15,739 bases of DNA from an uncultured Desulfomonile sp. (lineage in GTDB: Bacteria > Desulfobacterota > Desulfomonilia > Desulfomonilales > Desulfomonilaceae), in contig CAINUH010000136.1 of NCBI GenBank assembly GCA_903853735.1, positions 1-15,739 on the forward strand, given 5' to 3'. Shown piece after piece: positions 6,271 to 13,083 of this stretch; within the stretch, counting starts at the first letter, position 1, and each line of letters begins with the position of its first letter. Both the position numbers and the translations under genes were made by a program. The notes beneath the pieces were generated by a model, which saw only the letters and a list, made by a program, of their open reading frames with translations, searched no databases and had not been told where the DNA came from.

Positions 6271-6993
6271 CTATTCCAATTGCCTGAGAGCTTCCCGAGC
6301 AGCGTTTTGAGCCGCTTCCCTCTTGTTCTTGCCGGTTCCGAAGCCCGCTATCTTGTTACCGAGGTAAACGGCGACAGAAAAGACTTTGCAGTGTTCCTCT
6401 CCCCACTGATCCACGACTTCGTAAGTAGGAGTAATTCCAAGATCACCTTGCGTCCTCTCCTGCAGAGCGCTCTTGCAATCGTCCATCCCTTCCCTGGTGG
6501 AACATCTTTCTATAAGAGGATAAAAGTGTTTCTCGATCAGCTTCTCCGCATCAACAAACCCACCGTCCAGATAAACTGCCGCTACGATGGCCTCCAGAGT
6601 ATCCGCCAGGATTGAGTCACGGTCTCGGCATCCGGACAACTCGTCTCCTCGGCCCATCCTGATGAATCGACTAATCCCCAACTGTCTCATCAACTTCGCT
6701 AAGGCTGCACGGTTAACTAGACTCGCTCGCTTCTTCTGTAGTTCCCCTTCTTCGTCTTCGGGGAATTTTCGGTAAAGTATATCCGCGATTACCAATCCCA
6801 ATACGGCATCACCGAGGAACTCGAGCCTCTCATTGTGTTCCTGGCATGTCTCCCTGTTTTCATGCCAGAAGCTTCTTCTTGTGAGGGCGTTAACCAAGAG
6901 GGCTGGAGCTTGAAAACTATGACCAATAGTAGTCTGGACCTGTGTAATGTCCTCCAAGGTATTCGAAGAGGCTAGAGTTTCTTCAGAGAACAT
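6271..6993 (-). CDS. rnc: Ribonuclease III
   Basis: A 240-residue double-strand-specific endoribonuclease that processes rRNA precursors and structured mRNAs. The catalytic domain contains the signature NERLEFLGDAVLGL at 54-67, with Glu55, Glu58 and Asp62, then Glu82 in DEEGELQKKRA, and the second cluster DSILADTLEAIVAAVYLDGG with Asp131 and Glu134: all the metal-binding acids. Residues 171-239 form a double-stranded-RNA-binding domain ending in GKNKREAAQNAAREAL. Length is normal. The ATG at 6993 has GGGAAGG six bases upstream, located inside surE, and the genes overlap by 22 bp, so translation is probably coupled to surE. It is the last gene of the rsmD-to-rnc cluster. No terminator hairpin with a U tract is evident after its stop. 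Confidence 0.96.
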   Translation of the reverse strand: MFSEETLASSNTLEDITQVQTTIGHSFQAPALLVNALTRRSFWHENRETCQEHNERLEFLGDAVLGLVIADILYRKFPEDEEGELQKKRASLVNRAALAKLMRQLGISRFIRMGRGDELSGCRDRDSILADTLEAIVAAVYLDGGFVDAEKLIEKHFYPLIERCSTREGMDDCKSALQERTQGDLGITPTYEVVDQWGEEHCKVFSVAVYLGNKIAGFGTGKNKREAAQNAAREALRQLE

Positions 6994-7742
6994 GCCAGGC
7001 CTTCCCTATGGGTATGTGCGGTCAGATCGTAAAAAAGTGGAGTTATGGACACATAGCCTTCTGCCAGGGCTGTTACGTCCTCATCACTTGCAGCATTTTC
7101 CACGCCTTGTCCTGATAGCCAATAATAAACGTTGCCCCTCGGGTCTTCGCGTTTCTCAACGCTCTCCTGGAATTTGGCAAGAGCCTGCCGAGTCAATTTA
7201 AATCCTCTAATTTTTTCTGGAGGCAGGGCAGGTATATTGATGTTCAAGGCAACCCCCTTGGGAAGACCCTGGTCCAGAATCCATTTTCCGAGTCTCTCGA
7301 TATGGGGGAGCGCCCAACTGAAAGGAGGATCCTTTTTCTGGGCCAGTGAGACGGCCATCGCTGGAACTCCCAAAATAGCGGCCTCGGTAGCCGCAGAAAC
7401 CGTTCCTGAATAAAGAACGTTGATTCCGAGATTGGCCCCGTTATTAATTCCGGACATTACCAGAGCAGGCGGAGAAGGCAGGAGTGAATACAAGGCCAAC
7501 TTGACGGAGTCCGCTGGTGTGCCGCTGATCCCATACCCGTAGAAGACGCCGTCCTTTATTACTTCACGGGCCTTTATCGGGTCATATAACGTTATGGAGT
7601 GACCAACGGCGCTCTGTTCCGCCTCCGGCGCAACTATATTGACTTGACCCAGCTTACTGGCGGCCATGCGAAGATAACGAAGTCCCTCAGCGTGAATACC
7701 GTCGTCATTCGTCAGCAGAATTACGGGAGTGGCGTTGCTCAT
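6972..7742 (-). CDS. surE: 5'/3'-nucleotidase SurE
   Basis: A 256-residue, metal-dependent nucleoside-monophosphate phosphatase of stationary-phase survival. The N-terminus has the diagnostic ILLTNDDGIHAEGL, with metal ligands Asp13 and Asp14, then APEAEQSAVGHSITL with Ser44 and SGINNGANLG with Asn100, followed by YSGTVSAATEAAILGVPAMA. GTPADSVK at 74-81 is also typical. Length fits the family (about 250). Its ATG overlaps the stop of the preceding aminotransferase (ATGA, 7739-7742), and its own end overlaps rnc by 22 bp, so it sits in a tightly coupled run. In E. coli surE is next to pcm and rpoS; neither is present here. Confidence 0.95.
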   Translation of the reverse strand: MSNATPVILLTNDDGIHAEGLRYLRMAASKLGQVNIVAPEAEQSAVGHSITLYDPIKAREVIKDGVFYGYGISGTPADSVKLALYSLLPSPPALVMSGINNGANLGINVLYSGTVSAATEAAILGVPAMAVSLAQKKDPPFSWALPHIERLGKWILDQGLPKGVALNINIPALPPEKIRGFKLTRQALAKFQESVEKREDPRGNVYYWLSGQGVENAASDEDVTALAEGYVSITPLFYDLTAHTHREGLACSLKKL

Positions 7743-8926
7743 GCCAGTTCTTGGAATGCCTTGCGGATTCTCTTCATGCCTTCCAGTATCACATCATCAC
7801 TCGTCGTGAAAGAAAGCCTAATGTGATAATCAGATCCGAAAGGACCACCCGGCACAGACGCCACGTGATGTCGTTTTAGGAGATAATTTGCCACGTCGGT
7901 AGAATCGGCAATATTGGTGCGCCCGGCAAGTTGCGAAGTATTCACAAAGGCGTAGAAGGCTCCTGGCGGTTTGACTACGAAAATCCCAGGAATGCTGTTG
8001 ATTTCTGCCACCATCAAGTCACGTCTTCTTTCGAATATCTGCCGCATAGTGGACACTTCATCTTGAGGCCCTGTCAGCGCTTCCACAGCGGCTGCTTGTG
8101 CGGTGTTGCTCGGATTGGAAGTAGATTGGCTTTGAATGTCGGTCGCTGCCTTGACCAGTTCCTTCCTGGGGCACGCCATATAACCTATCCGGAAGCCGGT
8201 CATGGCATAGGTCTTGGAGACTCCATTTATCAGGACACACCGATCTTTCATCCCATGAATGGATGCAAACGATGTAAATCTCATACCATCATAAATCAGT
8301 TTGTCATAGATCTCATCCGAAATTACCAGCAGGTCGTGTTGCTCGGCAATCTCGGCCAATTTCCGTAAGACAGCTTCCGGATAAACAGTTCCAGACGGAT
8401 TGGACGGAGAATTAATCAACATCGCCTTGGTGCGAGAAGTCAGGAGCGGTCTTACCCGTTCGGGATCAGGCACGAAGCCATCATTTTCAGCGGTCGGAAC
8501 AATAACAGGGGAACCGCCGGCTAGGGCGATCATTTCCGGATAGGAAACCCAGTAGGGAGCAAACACGATTACTTCGTCACCAGGGTCCAAAATCGCCTGC
8601 AAGATGTTGTAGATGCTGTGTTTTGCCCCGCAAGACACCAGAATCTCTTCAGGCTTGTATTCAAGTCCATAGTCTTCCGTGAACCTCTGGATGATTGCTT
8701 TTTTCAGGTCAGGGGTACCTCCGACCGGCGTATAAAAAGTCTCACCACGATCAAGCGACCGCTTGGCTGCCTCTCTGATGCGCAAGGCAGTAGGGAAATC
8801 AGGTTCACCCGCGCCAAAGCCGATCACATCTATTCCCTGACTCTTCAACTCTTTCTCCTTGGCCGAAATTGCCAGGGTTGCCGAGGGCTTCAATAGGGCC
8901 GCCCTTTGAGACAGAATATTCTTCAT
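7739..8926 (-). CDS. PLP-dependent class I aminotransferase, aspartate-aminotransferase-like (AspB/AspC type Ib)
   Basis: A 395-residue fold-type I aminotransferase. Cofactor residues are clear: NSPSNPSGTVY with Asn176, SDEIYDKL with Asp204 and Tyr207, the Schiff-base lysine Lys238 in GVSKTYAMTGFRIGY, and the substrate carboxylate-binding Arg370 in YHIRLSFTT. Spacing and the N-terminal part (FGAGEPDFPT, YTPVGGTPDLKKAI) match subgroup Ib aspartate aminotransferases (B. subtilis AspB, Thermus AspC), some of which also accept prephenate or act on aromatic substrates. It most likely interconverts aspartate/oxaloacetate with glutamate/2-oxoglutarate in the cytoplasm. The ATG at 8926 has AGGTGA just upstream. 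It follows coaD by 25 bp and overlaps surE by 4 bp. Confidence 0.93.
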   Translation of the reverse strand: MKNILSQRAALLKPSATLAISAKEKELKSQGIDVIGFGAGEPDFPTALRIREAAKRSLDRGETFYTPVGGTPDLKKAIIQRFTEDYGLEYKPEEILVSCGAKHSIYNILQAILDPGDEVIVFAPYWVSYPEMIALAGGSPVIVPTAENDGFVPDPERVRPLLTSRTKAMLINSPSNPSGTVYPEAVLRKLAEIAEQHDLLVISDEIYDKLIYDGMRFTSFASIHGMKDRCVLINGVSKTYAMTGFRIGYMACPRKELVKAATDIQSQSTSNPSNTAQAAAVEALTGPQDEVSTMRQIFERRRDLMVAEINSIPGIFVVKPPGAFYAFVNTSQLAGRTNIADSTDVANYLLKRHHVASVPGGPFGSDYHIRLSFTTSDDVILEGMKRIRKAFQELA

Positions 8927-8951
8927 CGTTTCACCTGAATGCGAGAATGGC

Positions 8952-9476
8952 TCATTTGTTGGTGACCATGTTTGGAAACTTTTGCTTCAAAACTCTCAAG
9001 ACATTTTCAGGGACAAGGCCCTCGGGAGATCCACCAGCCAGTACCGTGGCTTTTATTATTCGAGAACTCACATACAAGTAACGATGGGCGGTCATAAGAA
9101 AGAACGTTTCTATGTTACGGCTGAGTTTTCTGTTCATCAAAGCCAACTGAAACTCATATTCAAAGTCCGATACTGCCCTAAGACCCCGAACTATGGCCTG
9201 AGCTTTCTTTCTTTCCGCATATCGCACGAGGAGGCCTTCAAACGATTCACATTCTATGCGGATGTTGGCGCTTACGGCTCCCCGGATCATGTCCATCCGT
9301 TCTTCCGGGGAAAAAATGGTTTCTTTTTCCGGATTCACACCAAGCGCAACGATGATTCGGTCAAACGTTCCGAGCGCCCTGCGGATGATTTCCAGATGAC
9401 CATTGTGAATAGGGTCGAACGTCCCGGGATAAACAGCCAACTTTTCGTGTCTATTTCTTATCTGTCTAGCTGCCAC
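8952..9476 (-). CDS. coaD: Phosphopantetheine adenylyltransferase
   Basis: A 174-residue nucleotidyltransferase that joins 4'-phosphopantetheine and ATP to form dephospho-CoA, the penultimate step of CoA synthesis. The T/HxGH motif is present as GTFDPIHNGHLEII, followed by VRGLRAVSDFEYEFQLALMNR, which binds pantetheine, and YVSSRIIKATVLAGG near the C-terminus (the ISSTxVR equivalent). The start appears to be GTG at 9476: the frame has no ATG before the motif, and GAGG lies eleven bases upstream. This gives a slightly long, basic N-terminus (AARQIRNRHEK). Only three bases separate it from the rsmD stop, and the rsmD-coaD pairing is widespread in bacteria. Confidence 0.95.
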   Translation of the reverse strand: MAARQIRNRHEKLAVYPGTFDPIHNGHLEIIRRALGTFDRIIVALGVNPEKETIFSPEERMDMIRGAVSANIRIECESFEGLLVRYAERKKAQAIVRGLRAVSDFEYEFQLALMNRKLSRNIETFFLMTAHRYLYVSSRIIKATVLAGGSPEGLVPENVLRVLKQKFPNMVTNK

Positions 9477-9479
9477 TTT

Positions 9480-10043
9480 TCAACGAGCCTCTGTTCTAAG
9501 ACGAAGGATTGTAATATGGGTGCCCCCGTACTTTCCGCCAAACTTCTTTTCAAAGATGGCTGGATCAGCCTGTTTGAAACAAAGATCTCCTGATTCCACA
9601 ATCAAAAGGCCGTCCGAACTGAGCAAGTTCGGGAACACCATATCGGAGAAAAAGTTTTGGACAAGTCCAGCTTCGTATGGAGGATCCAGGAATATAATCC
9701 CAAATTTGCTCCCCACGATAAGCAACTTCTTGACCGCCCTGGTCGCATCCATCACCAAGACTTCAACCTGATCAAGCACACCAAACAGTTCAGCGCTTGC
9801 CGTCAGCCTTGCGGCCATCTGCCGATCTGTTTCAACGAACACAACGCTTGCCGCGCCTCGACTCAACGCCTCAAATCCAAAAGAACCAGTACCTGCAAAC
9901 AGATCCAGGACTTGGGACGCTTCAACAGCATGGCCTAAGGCGCTGAAAACAGCCTCCCGAACTCTGTCCGTAGTAGGCCGAATTCCCCTACTCACAGGCG
10001 ACGGTAATCTCCGGCCCCTAAATTGTCCGGAAATTATCCTCAT
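9480..10043 (-). CDS. rsmD: 16S rRNA (guanine966-N2)-methyltransferase RsmD
   Basis: A 187-residue SAM-dependent methyltransferase that modifies G966 of 16S rRNA in the small-subunit P-site region. It starts with the family's MRIISGQFRGRRL and RPTTDRVREAVFSAL, then the SAM loop DLFAGTGSFGFEALSRG at about 46-62, the acidic VVFVE motif IV region, and catalytic DPPY in IIFLDPPYEAG. Length is as expected. No good Shine-Dalgarno precedes the ATG (CCGTAAG only), yet the N-terminus is canonical. A candidate promoter at 10058-10086 would give a leader of only about eight bases. It heads the cluster rsmD-coaD-aminotransferase-surE-rnc. Confidence 0.95.
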   Translation of the reverse strand: MRIISGQFRGRRLPSPVSRGIRPTTDRVREAVFSALGHAVEASQVLDLFAGTGSFGFEALSRGAASVVFVETDRQMAARLTASAELFGVLDQVEVLVMDATRAVKKLLIVGSKFGIIFLDPPYEAGLVQNFFSDMVFPNLLSSDGLLIVESGDLCFKQADPAIFEKKFGGKYGGTHITILRLRTEAR

Positions 10044-10057
10044 CTTACGGATGTAAC

Positions 10058-10086
10058 TGTATACATTTTTTTGGAGTGTCGTTCAA
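10058..10086 (-). promoter_or_regulatory. Candidate promoter for the rsmD cluster
   Basis: On the minus strand TTGAAC (10081-10086), a 17-base spacer and TATACA (10058-10063); each box matches 4 of 6. The predicted start near 10051 would leave an almost leaderless rsmD message, consistent with its missing Shine-Dalgarno. The -10 box is part of the 8-bp palindrome TGTATACA. Confidence 0.35.
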
Positions 10087-10088
10087 GA

Positions 10089-10125
10089 GAAGCCGCATTC
10101 AAAGACACTTTTTTTGAAAGGCTTC
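10089..10125 (-). terminator. Compound hairpin after the lptD-membrane protein genes; possible weak terminator
   Basis: Nested inverted repeats: GAAGCC (10089-10094) pairs with GGCTTC (10120-10125), and inside it TTCAAA (10098-10103) pairs with TTTGAA (10113-10118), leaving a nine-base loop and a small asymmetric bulge. That is twelve base pairs starting 14 bases after the membrane-protein stop. No U tract follows on either strand, so it may be an RNA 3' end, a processing hairpin or a weak terminator rather than a classical intrinsic terminator. Confidence 0.35.
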
Positions 10126-10138
10126 CACTAAAACCCTG

Positions 10139-10609
10139 TCAGTTGGACTGGTCGCAGTCCATTGTCTCGACTGGGAGGCTCAGATTGCCTACTGAAAGTT
10201 CGGCCAACTTGTTTTCAAGCGTTCCGACAGATTTCTCCAAAATCGCCATTCGTTTCATGAACCAATAGAAAGCGGTTCCTACAAGAGAAACGAAAAGAGT
10301 GCAGGCGAAGAAGAAGTTATCGATATGCTGAGCAAACAGAGCCGACAACAGAGGCCCGATGAGTATGTACGTCGACAGAAACGTCTTGAGTTCTTCAAGT
10401 TGAGCGCCAGCCGAAGGCTCAGTCAAGAGTGCGACCTTCCTTTTCTTAACGTTGGTGCGAACATCGTACGCGGTAACCAGGAACCCCCGATGCGTATTCC
10501 TCACACTTGTTCTGTGGGGCTCTTCGAATACTGTTGTGCTGACCGATAGTGCCGTTTCTAACCCGATCCACTCCTTAGGTGCAAAGATCTGCCATGGAAC
10601 CCACAACAT
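10139..10609 (-). CDS. Unrecognised small membrane protein with two helices and a C-terminal coiled coil
   Basis: A 156-residue frame beginning 15 bp after the lptD stop and in the same direction. I do not recognise a family. Visible: an N-terminal soluble part of about 75 residues containing a basic patch (VRTNVKKRKVALL); two hydrophobic stretches at about 77-93 (LSTYILIGPLLSALFAQ) and 97-116 (NFFFACTLFVSLVGTAFYWF) with a short turn between; then a heptad-like helix (MAILEKSVGTLENKLAEL) and a polar tail. The arrangement suggests a hairpin in the inner membrane with both ends on the same side. The ATG at 10609 has only weak ribosome binding (GAG about nine bases upstream, AGGG too close); a GTG at codon 36 is an alternative start. 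Proximity suggests co-transcription with lptD, but a role in LPS export is only a guess. Confidence 0.65.
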   Translation of the reverse strand: MLWVPWQIFAPKEWIGLETALSVSTTVFEEPHRTSVRNTHRGFLVTAYDVRTNVKKRKVALLTEPSAGAQLEELKTFLSTYILIGPLLSALFAQHIDNFFFACTLFVSLVGTAFYWFMKRMAILEKSVGTLENKLAELSVGNLSLPVETMDCDQSN

Positions 10610-10624
10610 GTCCCTTTTCTCAAG

Positions 10625-12940
10625 TCATGGTATAGAAAGAGCCGTGGTCTCAGTGCCTCCTAGTAGCTCTCTCCAGTCTCTCGTAAATCGGTAGACCTGC
10701 CCCAATCCGTACAGCGATAAAGTGACGAAAACGGTTTGGTCGGGCTCCTTAATTCTCTGAGTCACGGGATCCTGTTCCCTGACCTCGGAATACCTTAGCA
10801 CAACGTTCCAGCATTGAGGATGATAACTCAGGCCTAAACTGGTGAAATATGAGAAATTGAACTGGTGAGAGTACTGATTCTCAAAGATGCAGTCTAATGT
10901 AGAAGATAGTTTAAGTTGAAGGTTGACGTTGGTTTGGCGATTGAGATCCTCGCGTTTGTCATCCTCCGTGTACTGGTGCAACACTCGAAACAAATCCCCT
11001 CTGTGGTCCATTAGCCCCAGGTTCAAACTATATTTCCGCGCTCGATTCAACACTGGGTCATACTGGGCCTGGGCCGTAAGGTCCACCAGATAATGCGGTT
11101 TGACGGTCAATTCCGCTTGCGTATTGGTCCAAGGAAACCGTACCGGCTGTCGTTCGCCCAATGGATCTTCAGCGGTTCGAGAATCGAAGAAATCGTAACC
11201 CTGCGAAACACTCAGAGTTACAAAGTCGAGGTATTCCCCTGGTCCAATACGGCCGGAGAGGGTCTGCCTCATTTCGGCTGTTAGAAGGCTGAGCCGGTCC
11301 ATTCGATCGGAGTCGTCGAAATGCGGGTAGATTTGCTTGCTAAGCGAAGGCGGTCTGTAGGTCCATGCAAACCTTGGTCGGATGGTATGCTGGATTCTCT
11401 GAAAACCGAGCAATGAGCCATCATAAACAGAGTTGAGGTCTGCGAAAATATCCGTGTTGATCTGATACAGGTCTGTTCTCAACGAATTGACAGAGCTAAT
11501 ACTTTTGTCCCGACGATAATAATCCGCCGAATAGGCTTTCCCAAGGTAAGTCATGGATGGCTCCAGCTTGAGATAACGACCAATAGCGACAGGCATGGTC
11601 AATCTTGTATCAAGCTGCACGCGGCTACCGAGCCAATGCTCATTCATTCTCGGTGCGTAGAAATGATCGTATACAACGTCGGAGTTCAGATAAAATGGAG
11701 TGTAGGCTAGTGGGAGGCTGAATAGAGTGCCGGTAATAGTAGGAATATTCTGAACAGTCAGGGCGTTGTCGGGCAGGTCGAGATTGTCGAAATGGCGAGC
11801 CTCTGCCTGGAAAAGGAAGAAATTTGACTGTTTAAAAAGCACTGCGTTTGATTCAAGATAACGAATTCGGAGTCTTCTGTCGAATCGGCCACCCCAAAAC
11901 TCAAAGTAGTCTCGATCCGACACCCACGTACCGTGGGCTTTAAGACCTACCTGTCCGGCAATTTCCTGATCATGTCGGAAGGTCACAAAAAAACGGTGAT
12001 TCTTAGGCACTTCGTATGGTTGGTATTTCCAATCGTATGTATATTCTCCGTAAAATCGGCCGCTGAAACTCTCGCTGGGGAAATATCGGAATTCCAAGGC
12101 GGCCTGAGCAGCTCTCCTGGTGCATATCCTCGGAATGATAGTGGCATCAACGCTGGGTGAGATATCAATGAAAAACGGAAGACGTAAGTCAACCCCCTTG
12201 ATGCTGCTGTTAGCAAACGTAGGGGCCAAGAAACCGGTCTGGCGTTTACGTTTAGCAGGGTAAATCAACCAGGGTAAATAGAAAACTGGAATATCCTTAA
12301 CATAAAACACCCCGTGCTTGAGCTTCCCGTAACCTTCCAGCGTAACATCCAAGTCCTTGCCCGTTATACGCCAGGCCGGTGATATCCCATCGCAGGTGGT
12401 AAAGCTACCATCAGTCACTCGGTAGGCGGATTCCCCAGCCTTCTCCAACTTTTTCCCTTCCAGGTAAACATTATGTCTCTTCAGTAAGAGCTTTCCGTTA
12501 AAGAGTATGCCCGAGGAATCAGAAAGTTTGATGGTGACTTTCTCGGCCTCCACCACGTCGCTTCCCATTCTGGCAATGACGGACCCCGTAGCCGTCAGCT
12601 CTCCAGTTCCGCCATCGTACCGCACGCTGTCCGCGCGTAAGCGAGTGTTGCCTTGACTCAAACTCACATTACCGCGGGCTGTATAGGTGTTGTTCTCGTA
12701 ATCGAACGAAAGTCGATCTGCCGACAATTGAATTGGAATATCTGCTGGAAGAATGGTTGATTTTTTTGATGGGACGCTGCTTGAGGAATCTTCGGGGCCA
12801 GTTACTTGAGAATAGGCTGGGTGCAAACCTACCAGTAGCACCGATAAAACCAGAGCAGTACAGCGTCCTGCCCATCCGCGCCGGAGAGTTTGTCCATGGA
12901 AAGAATGTCTTTTCAATAGCCTGTAGCAAACCCTAGCCAT
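10625..12940 (-). CDS. lptD: LPS-assembly outer-membrane protein LptD
   Basis: A 771-residue outer-membrane beta-barrel that, with the lipoprotein LptE, inserts lipopolysaccharide into the outer leaflet. After a signal peptide (about 1-44, basic start, then TALVLSVLLVGLHPAYS) comes the periplasmic OstA/LptA-like domain (about 68-215: IQLSADRLSFDYENNTYTAR, RADSVRYD, TATGSV). Next comes the family's most conserved stretch: TTCDGISPAWRITGKDLDVT at 181-200, then DIPVFYLPWLIYPAKRKRQT and GFLAPTF. The remaining 500 residues are strand-rich barrel. Mature cysteines are 183, 273, 684 and 710; Cys183 and Cys710 (HPQCW) correspond to the plug-to-barrel disulfide positions of E. coli, where two adjacent C-terminal Cys occur instead of one. 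The ATG at 12940 has a weak GAGA upstream, and a small ORF ends one base before it. Confidence 0.95.
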   Translation of the reverse strand: MARVCYRLLKRHSFHGQTLRRGWAGRCTALVLSVLLVGLHPAYSQVTGPEDSSSSVPSKKSTILPADIPIQLSADRLSFDYENNTYTARGNVSLSQGNTRLRADSVRYDGGTGELTATGSVIARMGSDVVEAEKVTIKLSDSSGILFNGKLLLKRHNVYLEGKKLEKAGESAYRVTDGSFTTCDGISPAWRITGKDLDVTLEGYGKLKHGVFYVKDIPVFYLPWLIYPAKRKRQTGFLAPTFANSSIKGVDLRLPFFIDISPSVDATIIPRICTRRAAQAALEFRYFPSESFSGRFYGEYTYDWKYQPYEVPKNHRFFVTFRHDQEIAGQVGLKAHGTWVSDRDYFEFWGGRFDRRLRIRYLESNAVLFKQSNFFLFQAEARHFDNLDLPDNALTVQNIPTITGTLFSLPLAYTPFYLNSDVVYDHFYAPRMNEHWLGSRVQLDTRLTMPVAIGRYLKLEPSMTYLGKAYSADYYRRDKSISSVNSLRTDLYQINTDIFADLNSVYDGSLLGFQRIQHTIRPRFAWTYRPPSLSKQIYPHFDDSDRMDRLSLLTAEMRQTLSGRIGPGEYLDFVTLSVSQGYDFFDSRTAEDPLGERQPVRFPWTNTQAELTVKPHYLVDLTAQAQYDPVLNRARKYSLNLGLMDHRGDLFRVLHQYTEDDKREDLNRQTNVNLQLKLSSTLDCIFENQYSHQFNFSYFTSLGLSYHPQCWNVVLRYSEVREQDPVTQRIKEPDQTVFVTLSLYGLGQVYRFTRDWRELLGGTETTALSIP

Positions 12941-12941
12941 T

Positions 12942-13082
12942 TTATCTCTTAAATCCAGACCCGCCTCGGGTTAGCGGTCGGTCGGCGTCCTCCCTCTCCA
13001 GGTTCGCCATGAACACCATGAGAAGGGACCGACAGTCGCCAAAAAAGCAGAACTGCCTGAGAACAAACCCGACCTGTTGCAT
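12942..13082 (-). CDS. Possible 46-codon small ORF bridging folC and lptD
   Basis: Minus-strand reading continues open from an ATG one base after the folC stop (TAG-T-ATG, 13086-13080) to a TAA at 12944-12942, which lies one base before the lptD ATG. It spans the whole gap of 143 bp and encodes 46 residues with a Cys/Phe-rich front (LRQFCFFGDC) and a charged back (NLEREDADRP). Internal ATGs occur at codons 22 and 25. There is no convincing Shine-Dalgarno, and I recognise no family, so it may be chance. The end-to-start geometry on both sides is what makes it worth listing. Confidence 0.25.
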   Translation of the reverse strand: MQQVGFVLRQFCFFGDCRSLLMVFMANLEREDADRPLTRGGSGFKR

Positions 13083-13083
13083 A

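Noticed and set aside
8982..9593. 203-codon open frame on the plus strand
   Set aside because: It is the antisense of coaD and the end of rsmD, both unmistakable; the predicted protein has no domain-like features.
12977..13033. 7-bp inverted repeat GTCGGTC / GACCGAC between folC and lptD
   Set aside because: The arms are 43 bases apart with no U tract, so it is not a credible terminator and could be chance.
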